From positions 1 through 24,325 of the IMG/VR virus record IMGVR_UViG_3300027743_000087: 24,325 bases of DNA; one strand, 5' to 3'. The notes beneath the pieces were generated by a model that was not told where the DNA came from, did not search any database, and saw only the letters and a list, made by a program, of their open reading frames with translations. Shown here piece after piece: positions 12,397 through 20,324 of the stretch (the stretch's first letter is position 1; every line of letters starts with the position of its first letter). Both the position numbers and the translations under genes were made by a program. This DNA is from a virus.

Positions 12397-12512
12397 CAGA
12401 CTACCGCCCTTATATCGACATGTTGCACGGCTGGAGTATCGACCGCGCCCTGAGCGAGCCGGTGCGCCCTCGTCGTCGATAGCGCATTCCAGGGCGCGCG
12501 ATCAATCCCCAT
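12396..12512 (-). CDS. 38-aa protein with N-terminus like its neighbour
   Basis: A 38-codon frame whose ATG overlaps the stop of the hub gene (TGATG) and whose stop overlaps the start of the 165-aa gene (TGATG). Its start, MGIDRAPWNALS, parallels MPIDRGPFNLLQ of the next gene. A one-base shift after residue 12 would continue as DDEG, again parallel to DDDG in the neighbour. It is either a tiny real gene or the frameshifted remnant of a duplicated tip gene. Confidence 0.45.
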   Translation of the reverse strand: MGIDRAPWNALSTTRAHRLAQGAVDTPAVQHVDIRAVV

Positions 12513-15151
12513 CAGGCGTCCGCCTTTCGGATCAGCATTTGTAAGATCGCCTCGAACGATTGGCGCGCGTTACTCGCCGTGACCGTGAACTTCGGCAGCA
12601 AGCCCTTGATGCCCAGTTCCGAGATCGTCACGTCCTGAATCGGCAGCGACGCCTGAATCGCGGGCGACGACAGCACAATCAACACCGTCTTCCCGCTTTT
12701 CGTTTTGAGATCGCGCGTCGCATACGTCACGGTGACGAGCGGCCGGCTATACAGTTTGAGCTGCGCGTCGCACACCTGGATCAACGACGGTTCGGATCGC
12801 CGTTCATCGCTCCAGATGTGCTCATACACGCCATCGCCGCTGCCGTCGAGCGCCGCCATGGCACTCTGCGCCGCGAGATCGTCCCGCTGCACCCACACAT
12901 GGATCGGCGCACTGCGGAGGATCTGTTCCAGCACGCCCGTCACACCGACCAGGGCGGGCGCCACGGTGATCGTGCTGTTGTAGCTGACACTGGCCACGAG
13001 CGCCCCCGGCCCCGTCGCGGGAATGCCCGTCAGGCTGTTCGCCGTCTTCCCCGTGTAGCGGATCACTTGCTCGCCGTTGCCGACGACGGCCCAGCCGCCG
13101 GCCGCCGCGAAGGCCGCCGGATTCGCGACAATGATTTCCGTCACGCCCGCCGGGACTTGCCCATTGGGCTGCGTGAGGCTCGACGTGTCCGTGACCGGGG
13201 GCGCCGCGCCCAACACGCTATCGAGCGCGGCATCGGTGTAGGTCGTCGTCGTGTTGTCGCCGAGTGTGGCCAGCAGCCGTAACGCCGTCAGGCCCGCCGC
13301 CGTGCGGTAAATCTTGCGGCCCGTCACGGCCGACGCGCCGAGCGGGAGCGTCACGCGCACTTGCGCCGAGACCGCCGTGCTGGTGCCCGGCAGACTCGCG
13401 CCCGTGCTGGCGGCCGTATCGGTAAACGTCGTCGCCGTGTTATTCGCGATCGTGCCGACGAGATACCACCAGCCGACGCCTTCCCGATAAATGCGGCGCG
13501 CCGTGACGTTCGACGGCCCGGTCGGCACCTGCGACAGCGGGACGGTTTGTAGACTCGGCCCCGCGCTCGTGTCCACCGTGGGCGCGGCCGCGCCGAGCGC
13601 GTATTGCCCCCGGTCCACGAACAGCGCGTCCGGTCCGTTCGGATATTGCGTGAGCAAGCGCAACGCCGAGCCGTCGACCGTGGTGCGATAGATGTTGATA
13701 TGCGTCACCCGCGCATCCGTCGATCGACAGGTGCGCATCTCTTGCGTGGGCGCGGCCGACCCTTGATCCATCGGCCACACCGGTTGATCCCACCAGTGGG
13801 TCGGCCCCGGCAGCGTGGATCCCAGCGCGGTCTGATACCCGTAGGCGTAGTAATACCGCCCCGGCGCCAAGTGGGGCAGCTGGTTATTCCACGCGACGAA
13901 GTTCGGCTCCAGCGGGGGCGTGACCGGCGCGGGCGCCGTCGTCGTCACCGGCAGACTCGGCGGGGCGCCGGTCGTTTCTCCGATCGCCGTGACGAACGAC
14001 ACGGTATAGCGGTAGGTGCCCGGCGGCACGGCCCCGCCCGCCGTGGGGGCGCCCGCGACCAGCGCCGTCGCCGGGGCCGCGAGCGGGCCCACGGTGATCG
14101 CGGCGGTCGGACTGACGAGCGATTCGCCGCTCGCCGTCGTGAACGTGTAGCCGTAGCTGTGCGCGCCCGCCTCCATGCCCGCGCCGTCGAGCGGCGCGAG
14201 GGCAGGCGGGGCACTGGGCGCCGCGCCCGGGCCCACGAGGCCACCGCCGCCGCCGAGCTGGACGCCGGTATAGGTGAGAATCCGCGAGGCCGCCGCTTCC
14301 GGTGACAAGCCCGCGATCGCCTTCCCGCCCGCCGGGTTGAACATCGTCGCCTCGCGCACCGGGACGAGATCCGTGCCGGCGGCGATCGTCGTCGCGATCT
14401 GCGTGCTCGCGCCCTTCCCATAGACGCGCGTCCGCACTTGCGACTTGTCGTAGCTCCAGGTGATCGCCGGCTCGTGCAGGAAGCGGCCCGGCGTGTCGTC
14501 AATCGGATCGGGCGCCCCGCCCGGCGGCGTGACGAAGAAGTAGAGCGTGCGGAGTTCAAAATACCAGTAGGCGCCGATCAGCTTCGCGAGCGCCGTGAGG
14601 CAGCCTTTCATCCCGCCTTCGGATCCGTCGAAGGTGATCGTGACGGGCGGGAGATTCGCTTCCACGCCGGCACTCGAAAAGCCCGGGGCGAACGTCGCCA
14701 TCAGCGTTTGCGCGATCGTCGTGGCCGACACGTTCACGAACGGCATCAGCGGGCGGCGGCGATTCGCCCGCGCCGTGTCATCGATCGCCGTCACCGGATG
14801 CACCACCGTGGACGGCCGGCCCTTATACGTCTGCTCGACGGTTTGCAGCTCGCCGTTGAACAAGAGCACGGGCGCGTTGCTGTTGACCCACACTTCGATC
14901 GCCGCGCCCACCGTTGGGGCCGCCCCGATCAGCGTCAGCGCGCACGTGTTCGGCTCGTCATACACGCGGTCCTGAATCGTCATCGACTTGTAGAGCACGC
15001 GCGTGGGCGCATCCGGCCGCGCCACGTCGATCCCGCCGATGATCACGCGGATATGCGTCGGGCGTTCGGCGACGACATCCGCCGGGAGATACCCCAGCCG
15101 GAAGTTATTCAGGCGGGTATTCGGGCCGAGGACGGCGGGCATCGTCGGCAT
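12512..15151 (-). CDS. tail hub protein with inserted repeat domains
   Basis: An 879-aa protein from the ATG that overlaps the tape-measure stop (TAATG). Residues 1-300 look like a tail or baseplate hub: VTAIDDTARANRRRPLMPF, TTIAQTLMATFAPGF, a hydrophobic GAYWYFE and the strand-rich RTRVYGKGAST. A Gly/Pro-rich linker (about 298-320) leads to an Ig/fibronectin-like region with YRYTVSFVTAIGET. Three units with the motif IYR (about 487, 555 and 615), each followed by strands ending T-x-T-D, come next, and then a region beginning PAGVTEIIVANPAAF (about 667). The last 130 residues return to hub-like sequence (VWVQRDDLAAQS, then DVTISELGIKG). The inserts probably project from the tip and may bind the host. 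Confidence 0.8.
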   Translation of the reverse strand: MPTMPAVLGPNTRLNNFRLGYLPADVVAERPTHIRVIIGGIDVARPDAPTRVLYKSMTIQDRVYDEPNTCALTLIGAAPTVGAAIEVWVNSNAPVLLFNGELQTVEQTYKGRPSTVVHPVTAIDDTARANRRRPLMPFVNVSATTIAQTLMATFAPGFSSAGVEANLPPVTITFDGSEGGMKGCLTALAKLIGAYWYFELRTLYFFVTPPGGAPDPIDDTPGRFLHEPAITWSYDKSQVRTRVYGKGASTQIATTIAAGTDLVPVREATMFNPAGGKAIAGLSPEAAASRILTYTGVQLGGGGGLVGPGAAPSAPPALAPLDGAGMEAGAHSYGYTFTTASGESLVSPTAAITVGPLAAPATALVAGAPTAGGAVPPGTYRYTVSFVTAIGETTGAPPSLPVTTTAPAPVTPPLEPNFVAWNNQLPHLAPGRYYYAYGYQTALGSTLPGPTHWWDQPVWPMDQGSAAPTQEMRTCRSTDARVTHINIYRTTVDGSALRLLTQYPNGPDALFVDRGQYALGAAAPTVDTSAGPSLQTVPLSQVPTGPSNVTARRIYREGVGWWYLVGTIANNTATTFTDTAASTGASLPGTSTAVSAQVRVTLPLGASAVTGRKIYRTAAGLTALRLLATLGDNTTTTYTDAALDSVLGAAPPVTDTSSLTQPNGQVPAGVTEIIVANPAAFAAAGGWAVVGNGEQVIRYTGKTANSLTGIPATGPGALVASVSYNSTITVAPALVGVTGVLEQILRSAPIHVWVQRDDLAAQSAMAALDGSGDGVYEHIWSDERRSEPSLIQVCDAQLKLYSRPLVTVTYATRDLKTKSGKTVLIVLSSPAIQASLPIQDVTISELGIKGLLPKFTVTASNARQSFEAILQMLIRKADA

Positions 15152-16611
15152 TAGTTCACCAGCGATCCCCGTTGCACCTGACTCGTGATCGTGTCGCCGA
15201 CGCGCCGCGCGATCCCGCTTTCCGTGTCGACGATGTTGAACACATTGTTCACGGTCGGTGCCCGTTGCGCGAGGCCCATCGACAAGGCCCACGTGAGGAA
15301 GTCCGCCGGCGGCCCGCCGCCAATCGCCCCGCCGAGCATGCCGCCCGAGGGATGGCGCCGCTGGTATTCCGCGAACGTCGCCTCAAAGCTCCCGAGCGTG
15401 CCGTAGGTAATATTCCCGGTATTGATCCCCACGGGCGCGTTCCCCGGGGACATCTGCGTCATGCCCGGCGGCACGCCCGCCGACGCGCCCGTCACAGCCG
15501 CGATCGTCGCCGACGCCGTCACCGCCTTCGCCGTCACCGCATCCAGAGACGGGATAACTTGCGTATCGATCACCTCGGATGTAAAGCGCCATTCGGTGTT
15601 CCACGCTTTCGTATCGCCCACGTTCGTCTTAATCCATTGATCCAACGTCCCGAGCGCGGGCTCCGTGGCGGCCATCGTCGCGAGGTTCAACTTCATCTGG
15701 CGATCGAGCGCCTCCACTTGCGCCGCCGACAAGCCCATCGCCGTCGCGACCGTGGTTTGCGAGACGCCGAGACTGAGCGCGTTCATGCCGGCCGCGATCA
15801 CAGCGGGCGCCATCGTCGTCAGCGTCTGATGCCAGTGCCCGGTGGCTTCGTTCAGTTCGTCTTGTGCCGTCCGCACTTTTTTGAGTGCCGCGTCTTCCGC
15901 CTCGTGCCACTTCGCGAGGGTCGCCGCGTTTTCGGTGACGCGCCGGGTGTAATACTCGATCGCCTCCCGACTGATGCCGTAATGCTGGGCGAGTTGCTGC
16001 ACCGTGGAGCTATGGTTTTTCAGCTCCGCCGTAATCTGCGGCATGTCCGCCTTATGCGCCGCGATCTCGCGATTCCAGTCGGCGACACGTTGCGCGCCGG
16101 TGTTGAAGCTCTCGGCGACTTCGCGATTGTGCGTCTTGATAATCTGCATCGCCGTATCGAAATCTTTAATCTCCCGGCCGGCGATCTGTGTGGCGCGCGC
16201 CAGCACGTCCATCGCCGCGCCCGCACGCTGCGCATCGAACCCCGCCCACGCATCCACCGCCCCCGCGATCGCTTTATCCAGCCCCGTAAATTCGAGGGCC
16301 ATTGTCGTGATCTGGTAGGTCGCCGCGCCGACACTCGCCGCCAGCCCGAGCGACCCCCACAGGCCGAGCTTTTCAAACGTGAGGCCCGACACATTGCCGA
16401 GTTCCCGGATCGCCTGAATCTGCGGGCCGATGTGAATACCGAGGGCATTCAGCGTCTTGTCGGCCACGCCCAACCCGGCGCTCAAATCCCCCATCGCCGC
16501 ATTCGTGTGCCCCGACGCGCCCTCCATCTCTTTCAGCTTCACGACGGACTTATCGACCTCGAAGTAGAAGTCCGAAAAGTCCGCCGTCATGACGCCGGAC
16601 AGTTGCGCCAT
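15151..16611 (-). CDS. tape measure protein
   Basis: At 486 residues this sets tail length; at about 0.15 nm per residue the tail would be roughly 70 nm, short for a siphovirus. It has long helices (residues 140-290), hydrophobic segments near 85-115 and 270-300 for membrane passage, and a C-terminal NNVFNIVDTESGIARRVGDTI, a strand-helix pattern common at the end of small tape measures. The ATG shares its first base with the stop of chaperone T. The antisense frame of 480 codons over this gene is not credible. Confidence 0.85.
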   Translation of the reverse strand: MAQLSGVMTADFSDFYFEVDKSVVKLKEMEGASGHTNAAMGDLSAGLGVADKTLNALGIHIGPQIQAIRELGNVSGLTFEKLGLWGSLGLAASVGAATYQITTMALEFTGLDKAIAGAVDAWAGFDAQRAGAAMDVLARATQIAGREIKDFDTAMQIIKTHNREVAESFNTGAQRVADWNREIAAHKADMPQITAELKNHSSTVQQLAQHYGISREAIEYYTRRVTENAATLAKWHEAEDAALKKVRTAQDELNEATGHWHQTLTTMAPAVIAAGMNALSLGVSQTTVATAMGLSAAQVEALDRQMKLNLATMAATEPALGTLDQWIKTNVGDTKAWNTEWRFTSEVIDTQVIPSLDAVTAKAVTASATIAAVTGASAGVPPGMTQMSPGNAPVGINTGNITYGTLGSFEATFAEYQRRHPSGGMLGGAIGGGPPADFLTWALSMGLAQRAPTVNNVFNIVDTESGIARRVGDTITSQVQRGSLVN

Positions 16612-16742
16612 TAGACGGCCGCCTCCTGGGCCTGCTGCCGCGCGTGCAGATCTTCGATCAGCACTTCATAGACGGCTTGCGGCAACGCGCGCACGTCGTC
16701 GTAACTCATCCCCATGATCTTGCAGAGGGCGAGGGTCGTCAT
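16611..16742 (-). CDS. tail assembly chaperone T segment
   Basis: A 43-codon frame in the -1 phase relative to chaperone G, starting (if translated alone) at an ATG overlapping G's stop and ending at the tape measure start. It reads MTTLALCKIMGMSYDDVRALP and then a helix (VYEVLIEDLHARQQ). In tailed phages this part is normally made as a C-terminal extension of G by ribosomal frameshifting; here a -1 slip on the A9 run would join them into 162 residues. It bridges G to the tape measure during tail assembly. Confidence 0.75.
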   Translation of the reverse strand: MTTLALCKIMGMSYDDVRALPQAVYEVLIEDLHARQQAQEAAV

Positions 16743-17098
16743 GATGCGAGCGCGGGTGCCGGGGTCGTTTTTTTTTCCTCAACCGCGCGGCGAGTCGCGC
16801 GGAGGTGCGGCCCGAGCGCCTCGACGATCTCGTCCATCGTCGCCGTGTCGAGACTGCGCAATGTGTCGCGCCGTTCCTCGTTCGATTGCATCGGACTGTA
16901 GGGAATCGGCCGATCGTCCTCGCCGACAAACGACCAGCCGACGAGATACGCGAGGATGACGGCGAGCGTGCGCGGCACGGGTTCGCCTTCGAGGTCGAGC
17001 CCTTCGCCCGCGTTGAGTTCTTTTTTCACCGTGAGAAAATCGCCGCCCGACAGCGACAGGCGCATGATGTCGGATGAGGCGATACGACAGCGGCCCAT
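16739..17098 (-). CDS. tail assembly chaperone G
   Basis: A 119-aa protein between the tail tube and tape measure, the standard slot of the G chaperone. It is mostly helical after a short strand start (LSLSGGDFLTVKKELNAGEGLDL), with a central AVILAYLVGWSFV helix and an acidic middle. Its reading frame crosses a run of nine A (codons 108-111), then ends TTPAPALAS. A GGGGA-like ribosome site precedes the ATG. It is expected to coat the tape measure and recruit tube subunits; a fraction would become the GT fusion. Confidence 0.75.
   Translation of the reverse strand: MGRCRIASSDIMRLSLSGGDFLTVKKELNAGEGLDLEGEPVPRTLAVILAYLVGWSFVGEDDRPIPYSPMQSNEERRDTLRSLDTATMDEIVEALGPHLRATRRAVEEKKTTPAPALAS
16768..16776 (-). 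promoter_or_regulatory. A9 slippery site for -1 frameshift
   Basis: On the minus strand, GAGG is followed by nine A and CGACC. In the G frame the codons are gaa-aaa-aaa-acg; slipping back one base gives aac-gac-ccc and reads straight through 52 codons to the stop of T. The predicted GT product is 110 + 52 = 162 residues. The T-run on the plus strand also makes it a likely place for sequencing error. Confidence 0.75.
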
Positions 17099-17110
17099 GT
17101 GATCCCCGTT

Positions 17111-17389
17111 CTACCGCTCCGGCGGTCCCAAGTATGCCAACAAGCTCGTGTCCCCGATTTCGATCGCGTCGACGGGCCACATCCAAAACCCGCCCGGCCG
17201 AGGCGCCGTAAACAGGAGCGGCGCCTGGCGTGACTGGAACTTATCGATCCGCGTGATCGCGGCCGACAAGATCCAGTCACCGCCCGTGTCTTTCGTGCGC
17301 ACGATGCGCCAGCGCGCCACGACGATCGCCGTCCGGTGCCCCCACAGCACGGCGCCCGCGACGCCGGTGACCGCTAACGTGCTAAACAC
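17111..17389 (-). CDS. 92-aa phage hypothetical protein
   Basis: A 92-residue protein between the tail tube and chaperone G. It starts with a hydrophobic segment (about residues 3-17), followed by basic beta strands (RTAIVVARWRIVR) and DWILSAAITRIDKFQSRQAPLLF, then Trp-rich strands. I recall similar small proteins in this slot in other siphoviruses, with the D-W-x-L...A-x-V-x-x-x-D...Q-AP pattern. Function unknown. Confidence 0.65.
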   Translation of the reverse strand: MFSTLAVTGVAGAVLWGHRTAIVVARWRIVRTKDTGGDWILSAAITRIDKFQSRQAPLLFTAPRPGGFWMWPVDAIEIGDTSLLAYLGPPER

Positions 17390-17398
17390 GGGCGCCCG

Positions 17399-17860
17399 CT
17401 ACGCCGCGTCGGGTGCCGCCTGTCTGAGTCGGCGCGCCCGCGCGGCCTTCGCCGTGGCACTCAACACGCCGCCATTGAGCAGGAACGGGCCGGCCGCTTT
17501 CCAGGTGCCTGAAAGTTTTGGCGCAGAGAGACTCGAATCGATTGAGGCGTCCATATAGGCGGGGCCGGTCCAGAACACGAGCGGCTCCGTCGTGCTGGGC
17601 ACCAGCTTGAGTGTGCCGGGGGTATCCTGTTCGGCCGCCTCGAACAGCGCGAGTTCTTCCGAGTTAAAAAAACCACTGAGACTGCCCGACGAATCTTTCA
17701 TCCCCGGGAGCCAGACGCGGTTTACGTCACCGTAGCAACTGACATCCTCGAACTCTGTTTTAAATTCGGCGGTGAACGCATTCAGGGAGAGAATCGGCAC
17801 CGTTGTCGCGCCGCCCGTGGGATCCCATGACACTTCACCGTTGCGCCCGGAAATAATCAT
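17399..17860 (-). CDS. major tail tube protein
   Basis: A 153-residue protein with the tail-tube pattern: ISGRNGEVSW at the start, LNAFTAEFKTEFEDVSCYGDVNRVWLPGMKD in the middle, then GSLSGFFNSEELALF, all typical of siphovirus tube proteins (V/TP901 type). The C-terminal third has strands and ends in a basic Arg/Ala tail. It precedes the chaperone and tape measure genes, in the expected order, and follows the gp10-like neck protein. Confidence 0.8.
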   Translation of the reverse strand: MIISGRNGEVSWDPTGGATTVPILSLNAFTAEFKTEFEDVSCYGDVNRVWLPGMKDSSGSLSGFFNSEELALFEAAEQDTPGTLKLVPSTTEPLVFWTGPAYMDASIDSSLSAPKLSGTWKAAGPFLLNGGVLSATAKAARARRLRQAAPDAA

Positions 17861-17882
17861 CGCTGCACCCTCTCTCTTGTCG

Positions 17883-17897
17883 TTAACGCGCCGTTAA
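17883..17897. repeat. short dyad before the tail tube gene
   Basis: A 6-bp inverted repeat TTAACG-cgc-CGTTAA in the 42-bp gap between the gp10-like and tail tube genes. It could fine-tune expression of the abundant tube protein, but it is short enough to be chance. Confidence 0.3.
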
Positions 17898-17902
17898 GGA
17901 CG

Positions 17903-18385
17903 TCACGCCGCTTCGTCGTGCTTGGCGAGCAGTCCCACGGATTCCAGTAACATAGCGAGCTTCTGATACATCACGCGCCGATGCCGAATCATCGTCGGCA
18001 CAAACACGGGGCGCGGCACGCCCTTCACGCCGAACATCGTGCCGCGTGACCACTTCTTGCGTGTCTCGCGCGGCTTGAGCTTCCAGCCGTTCTCGTGCCA
18101 CCACGCGTGCGGCGACGTGCTCCGCACTTGCGCGGCCACGGCGAAGGCCCCGACCGCGAGCGGAAACACCTTCACGCCTTTACGTAACTGCCCCGGCGGA
18201 ATCTTGCGACCGTTCTTGCTCGTGCCCGGGCCGATCGGATACTGGCTCTCGACGTCTTTCGCCGCCGCATAGGCCGTGTCGAGCACGATCTGCGTCGCCT
18301 GCCCTTTGAGTTCTTGCGGCAGGTTGGCGAGCGCGTGCTTGAGTTCGGCGAGCCCCTGAATCGTCAACGTGGCTTGGATCGGCAT
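17903..18385 (-). CDS. HK97 gp10-like neck protein
   Basis: A 160-aa member of the HK97 gp10-like (tail-terminator region) family. Markers are TIQGLAELKHALANLPQEL near the N-terminus, an Ala-rich helix (DTAYAAAKDVES), the basic PPGQLRKGVKV, and AWWHENGWK, close to the family's H-x-x-E-x-G pattern. It joins the head-tail interface or regulates tail length. It lies between head closure and tail tube genes, as usual, with a very small gap to the former. Confidence 0.85.
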   Translation of the reverse strand: MPIQATLTIQGLAELKHALANLPQELKGQATQIVLDTAYAAAKDVESQYPIGPGTSKNGRKIPPGQLRKGVKVFPLAVGAFAVAAQVRSTSPHAWWHENGWKLKPRETRKKWSRGTMFGVKGVPRPVFVPTMIRHRRVMYQKLAMLLESVGLLAKHDEAA

Positions 18386-18703
18386 TTACATCACCAGCGG
18401 CACCGCGGAGCAGGCCATCTCAATGCCGCGCATGTCGACGTTATCGACGCTGGTGATCGCAAACGTTTGACTGCCTAACACCATCCGCGTCTGCGTCGTC
18501 ACGCCCGGGTGAAAATCCCCGCGCACCAGATACGTCGCGGAACTAATCGGCGTGCCGGCCGCCGGCTCGTAAAAGACGCCGATATTGTCGCCGGTGACTT
18601 GTGACAGGCTCACGTACCACGTCGCCGGGTCCAGATCGGTCCACGTCCCCGCCGGCCCCGGGTTTTGCAACGTCACGGCATGGCGCCAATCCCCGCGCGG
18701 CAT
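18386..18703 (-). CDS. head closure (head-tail adaptor) protein
   Basis: From the ATG overlapping the previous stop (TGATG) this is 105 residues: MPRGDWRHAVTLQNPGPAG, then a W-rich strand (WTDLDPATWYVSLSQVTG), then a pattern of beta strands with an RMVLGSQTFAITSV segment, consistent with SPP1 gp16-type head-closure proteins. A longer frame to 18856 would overlap the preceding connector. It seals the portal-connector channel after packaging. Confidence 0.75.
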   Translation of the reverse strand: MPRGDWRHAVTLQNPGPAGTWTDLDPATWYVSLSQVTGDNIGVFYEPAAGTPISSATYLVRGDFHPGVTTQTRMVLGSQTFAITSVDNVDMRGIEMACSAVPLVM

Positions 18704-19023
18704 CAGGCCACCGTGGGATCGCGATACGCCGCAAGCAGTTCGTAGATCATCGGCCACGGATTGGGCGGCTCGCCGTCGCCGCGCCATTCGTAATAGTGGG
18801 CGGTTAGCAAGTGGATCGCGTGTGTGACGGCCGCTGGTGCGCTCGCCGCATCCCACGACGGATCGGCCGCCGTGCCGAGATACGCCAGGATCGCTTCCTG
18901 CGCCGCCGCGAGTTTCTGCGCAATGTCCGCATCGTGCGCCGTGCCCATAATGCGCAGATGCACCTTCGCCTGATCGACCGTCCAGAGCGGCGGCAGCGTG
19001 ACGCGCGAGAATTCCAGCGTCAT
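18703..19023 (-). CDS. head-tail connector, gp6-like
   Basis: A 106-aa gp6-like connector: VDQAKVHLRIMGTAHDADIAQKLAAAQEAILAYL, followed by an HAIHLLTAHYYEWRGDGE segment and a C-terminal helix IYELLAAYRD. This L/I-x-H...D-x-x-I...A...Y-L pattern is the family signature. Six to twelve copies are expected to form a ring under the portal. Its ATG overlaps the portal stop (ATGA). Confidence 0.85.
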   Translation of the reverse strand: MTLEFSRVTLPPLWTVDQAKVHLRIMGTAHDADIAQKLAAAQEAILAYLGTAADPSWDAASAPAAVTHAIHLLTAHYYEWRGDGEPPNPWPMIYELLAAYRDPTVA

Positions 19024-20318
19024 GCCGCGGGCTCCGGTTCGGGCTCGGGTTCTGGCGCGGGTTCGGGTTCCGGTTCGGGTGCGGGCGTCGTGCGTTCCGC
19101 CAGGCTCGAGACGGGCCAGTTCTGCTGCTGCAGGTATGGCAGCTCGCCCCCGGGCACCGGCCCGAGGCCGTAATACGTCTCCCGGACTTCGTTCGGCGAC
19201 ATGCCCGAGACGATCGCGGCTTGCGCCGCTTGCACGCGCGTGAGCGTGTCCATCCAGATCAGCAACGTGTCATCGAATTCCAGTTTCAGATACGCCGGCA
19301 AGTTCAGCCCGTAACCCAGCGTCTTCGCGATCGCCGTCAGGTGCGGCTCCAGGCACTGGGACTTGTATTGGAGCTGCGAGGCTTCGGCGTTCGCATACGG
19401 CGGCTGCTTACTGCTGTTGAGGATCGAGATCGGCATCCGGAACACTTCGCAAATCTTTTCTTCCGTCCAGCCGAGCTGCTCGATCAGTTGCGAGTTCACC
19501 GCCGTCGCCGAGAACGGTTCAAACTTCATCCCGAAGTCCGCCACGATGATGCTGTTCGCCGTCTTCGCCTTCTCGGCGAGTTGCGCCTCGATGCGCGCGG
19601 CGGACATGGGATCGAGCTTCGTCGGCGCAATCAGGAACCCGCCGACGCGCCCGCCCTTCGCGAAGTGGTTGCTGCTGCTGCTTTGAATGACGTGCGCCTG
19701 GGACACGGCTGCGGCCGCCGCATAGAGCGGGGACACGCCTTGCAGCCGGTGATAGATGCAGTTGTAGCGGTCGTGAATGATGTCTTTCGCCGGCACGATC
19801 AGCGGCGGCGTATCGCTGGGAATGCCCGCGAGATCGTCCGGTTGCAGCTCGTAGTAGACGCTGCCATCGGGCGCGACGAGCACCTTCACGCGCGTCGGGT
19901 TCAGGATGTCGAGCTGATTCACGACGCCGCGCTCGTCGTAGTTCTTCAGCACGTAGACATTCCCGGTCAGCAAGCGCGACAGTGCCCACTGCTCGAGAAA
20001 TTGCTGATCGGTCTGATAGCGATTCGGCCGGCGCAACACCGGCGTATACGCGGGATTGACCGTCTCGGCCCAGAACCCGCGGTCGTCGCGTTCGAGCAGC
20101 AGTGGCGGCGCGATCTTGCTGATGTCCTGGGCGATGCCCGAGACGCAGCCGAAGACGCTGGAGTTACTCAGCGCCGCTTCGGTCGTCAGCGGATCGTTTT
20201 TCTGCCACGCGCCGGTATACGGCTCCTGCACCCACGGCGACCACAGATTGGCATTGGTCGCCGCGAGTGGGGGCGCCGCTTTCCGTGCGAGCGTCAGCTC
20301 ATACCCGAAGAGCTGCAT
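19020..20318 (-). CDS. portal protein (HK97 family)
   Basis: A 432-aa HK97-type portal: PEPYTGAW region near the N-terminus, SNSSVFGCVSGIAQDISKIAPPLL, RPNRYQTDQQFLEQWALSRLLTGNVYVLKN, DIIHDRYNCIYH, and a C-terminal VRETYYGLGPVPGGE. It forms the packaging ring. The last 20 residues are PEPEPE repeats from a hexanucleotide DNA repeat (19024-19086), probably disordered. It is placed after the capsid gene rather than between terminase and protease, an atypical order. No good ribosome site is visible. Confidence 0.9.
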   Translation of the reverse strand: MQLFGYELTLARKAAPPLAATNANLWSPWVQEPYTGAWQKNDPLTTEAALSNSSVFGCVSGIAQDISKIAPPLLLERDDRGFWAETVNPAYTPVLRRPNRYQTDQQFLEQWALSRLLTGNVYVLKNYDERGVVNQLDILNPTRVKVLVAPDGSVYYELQPDDLAGIPSDTPPLIVPAKDIIHDRYNCIYHRLQGVSPLYAAAAAVSQAHVIQSSSSNHFAKGGRVGGFLIAPTKLDPMSAARIEAQLAEKAKTANSIIVADFGMKFEPFSATAVNSQLIEQLGWTEEKICEVFRMPISILNSSKQPPYANAEASQLQYKSQCLEPHLTAIAKTLGYGLNLPAYLKLEFDDTLLIWMDTLTRVQAAQAAIVSGMSPNEVRETYYGLGPVPGGELPYLQQQNWPVSSLAERTTPAPEPEPEPAPEPEPEPEPAA

Positions 20319-20324
20319 GGCGGG

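Noticed and set aside
15172-16614. 480-codon plus-strand frame
   Set aside because: It is exactly antisense to the tape measure gene, Arg/His-rich and without protein-like pattern; it is open because of high GC.
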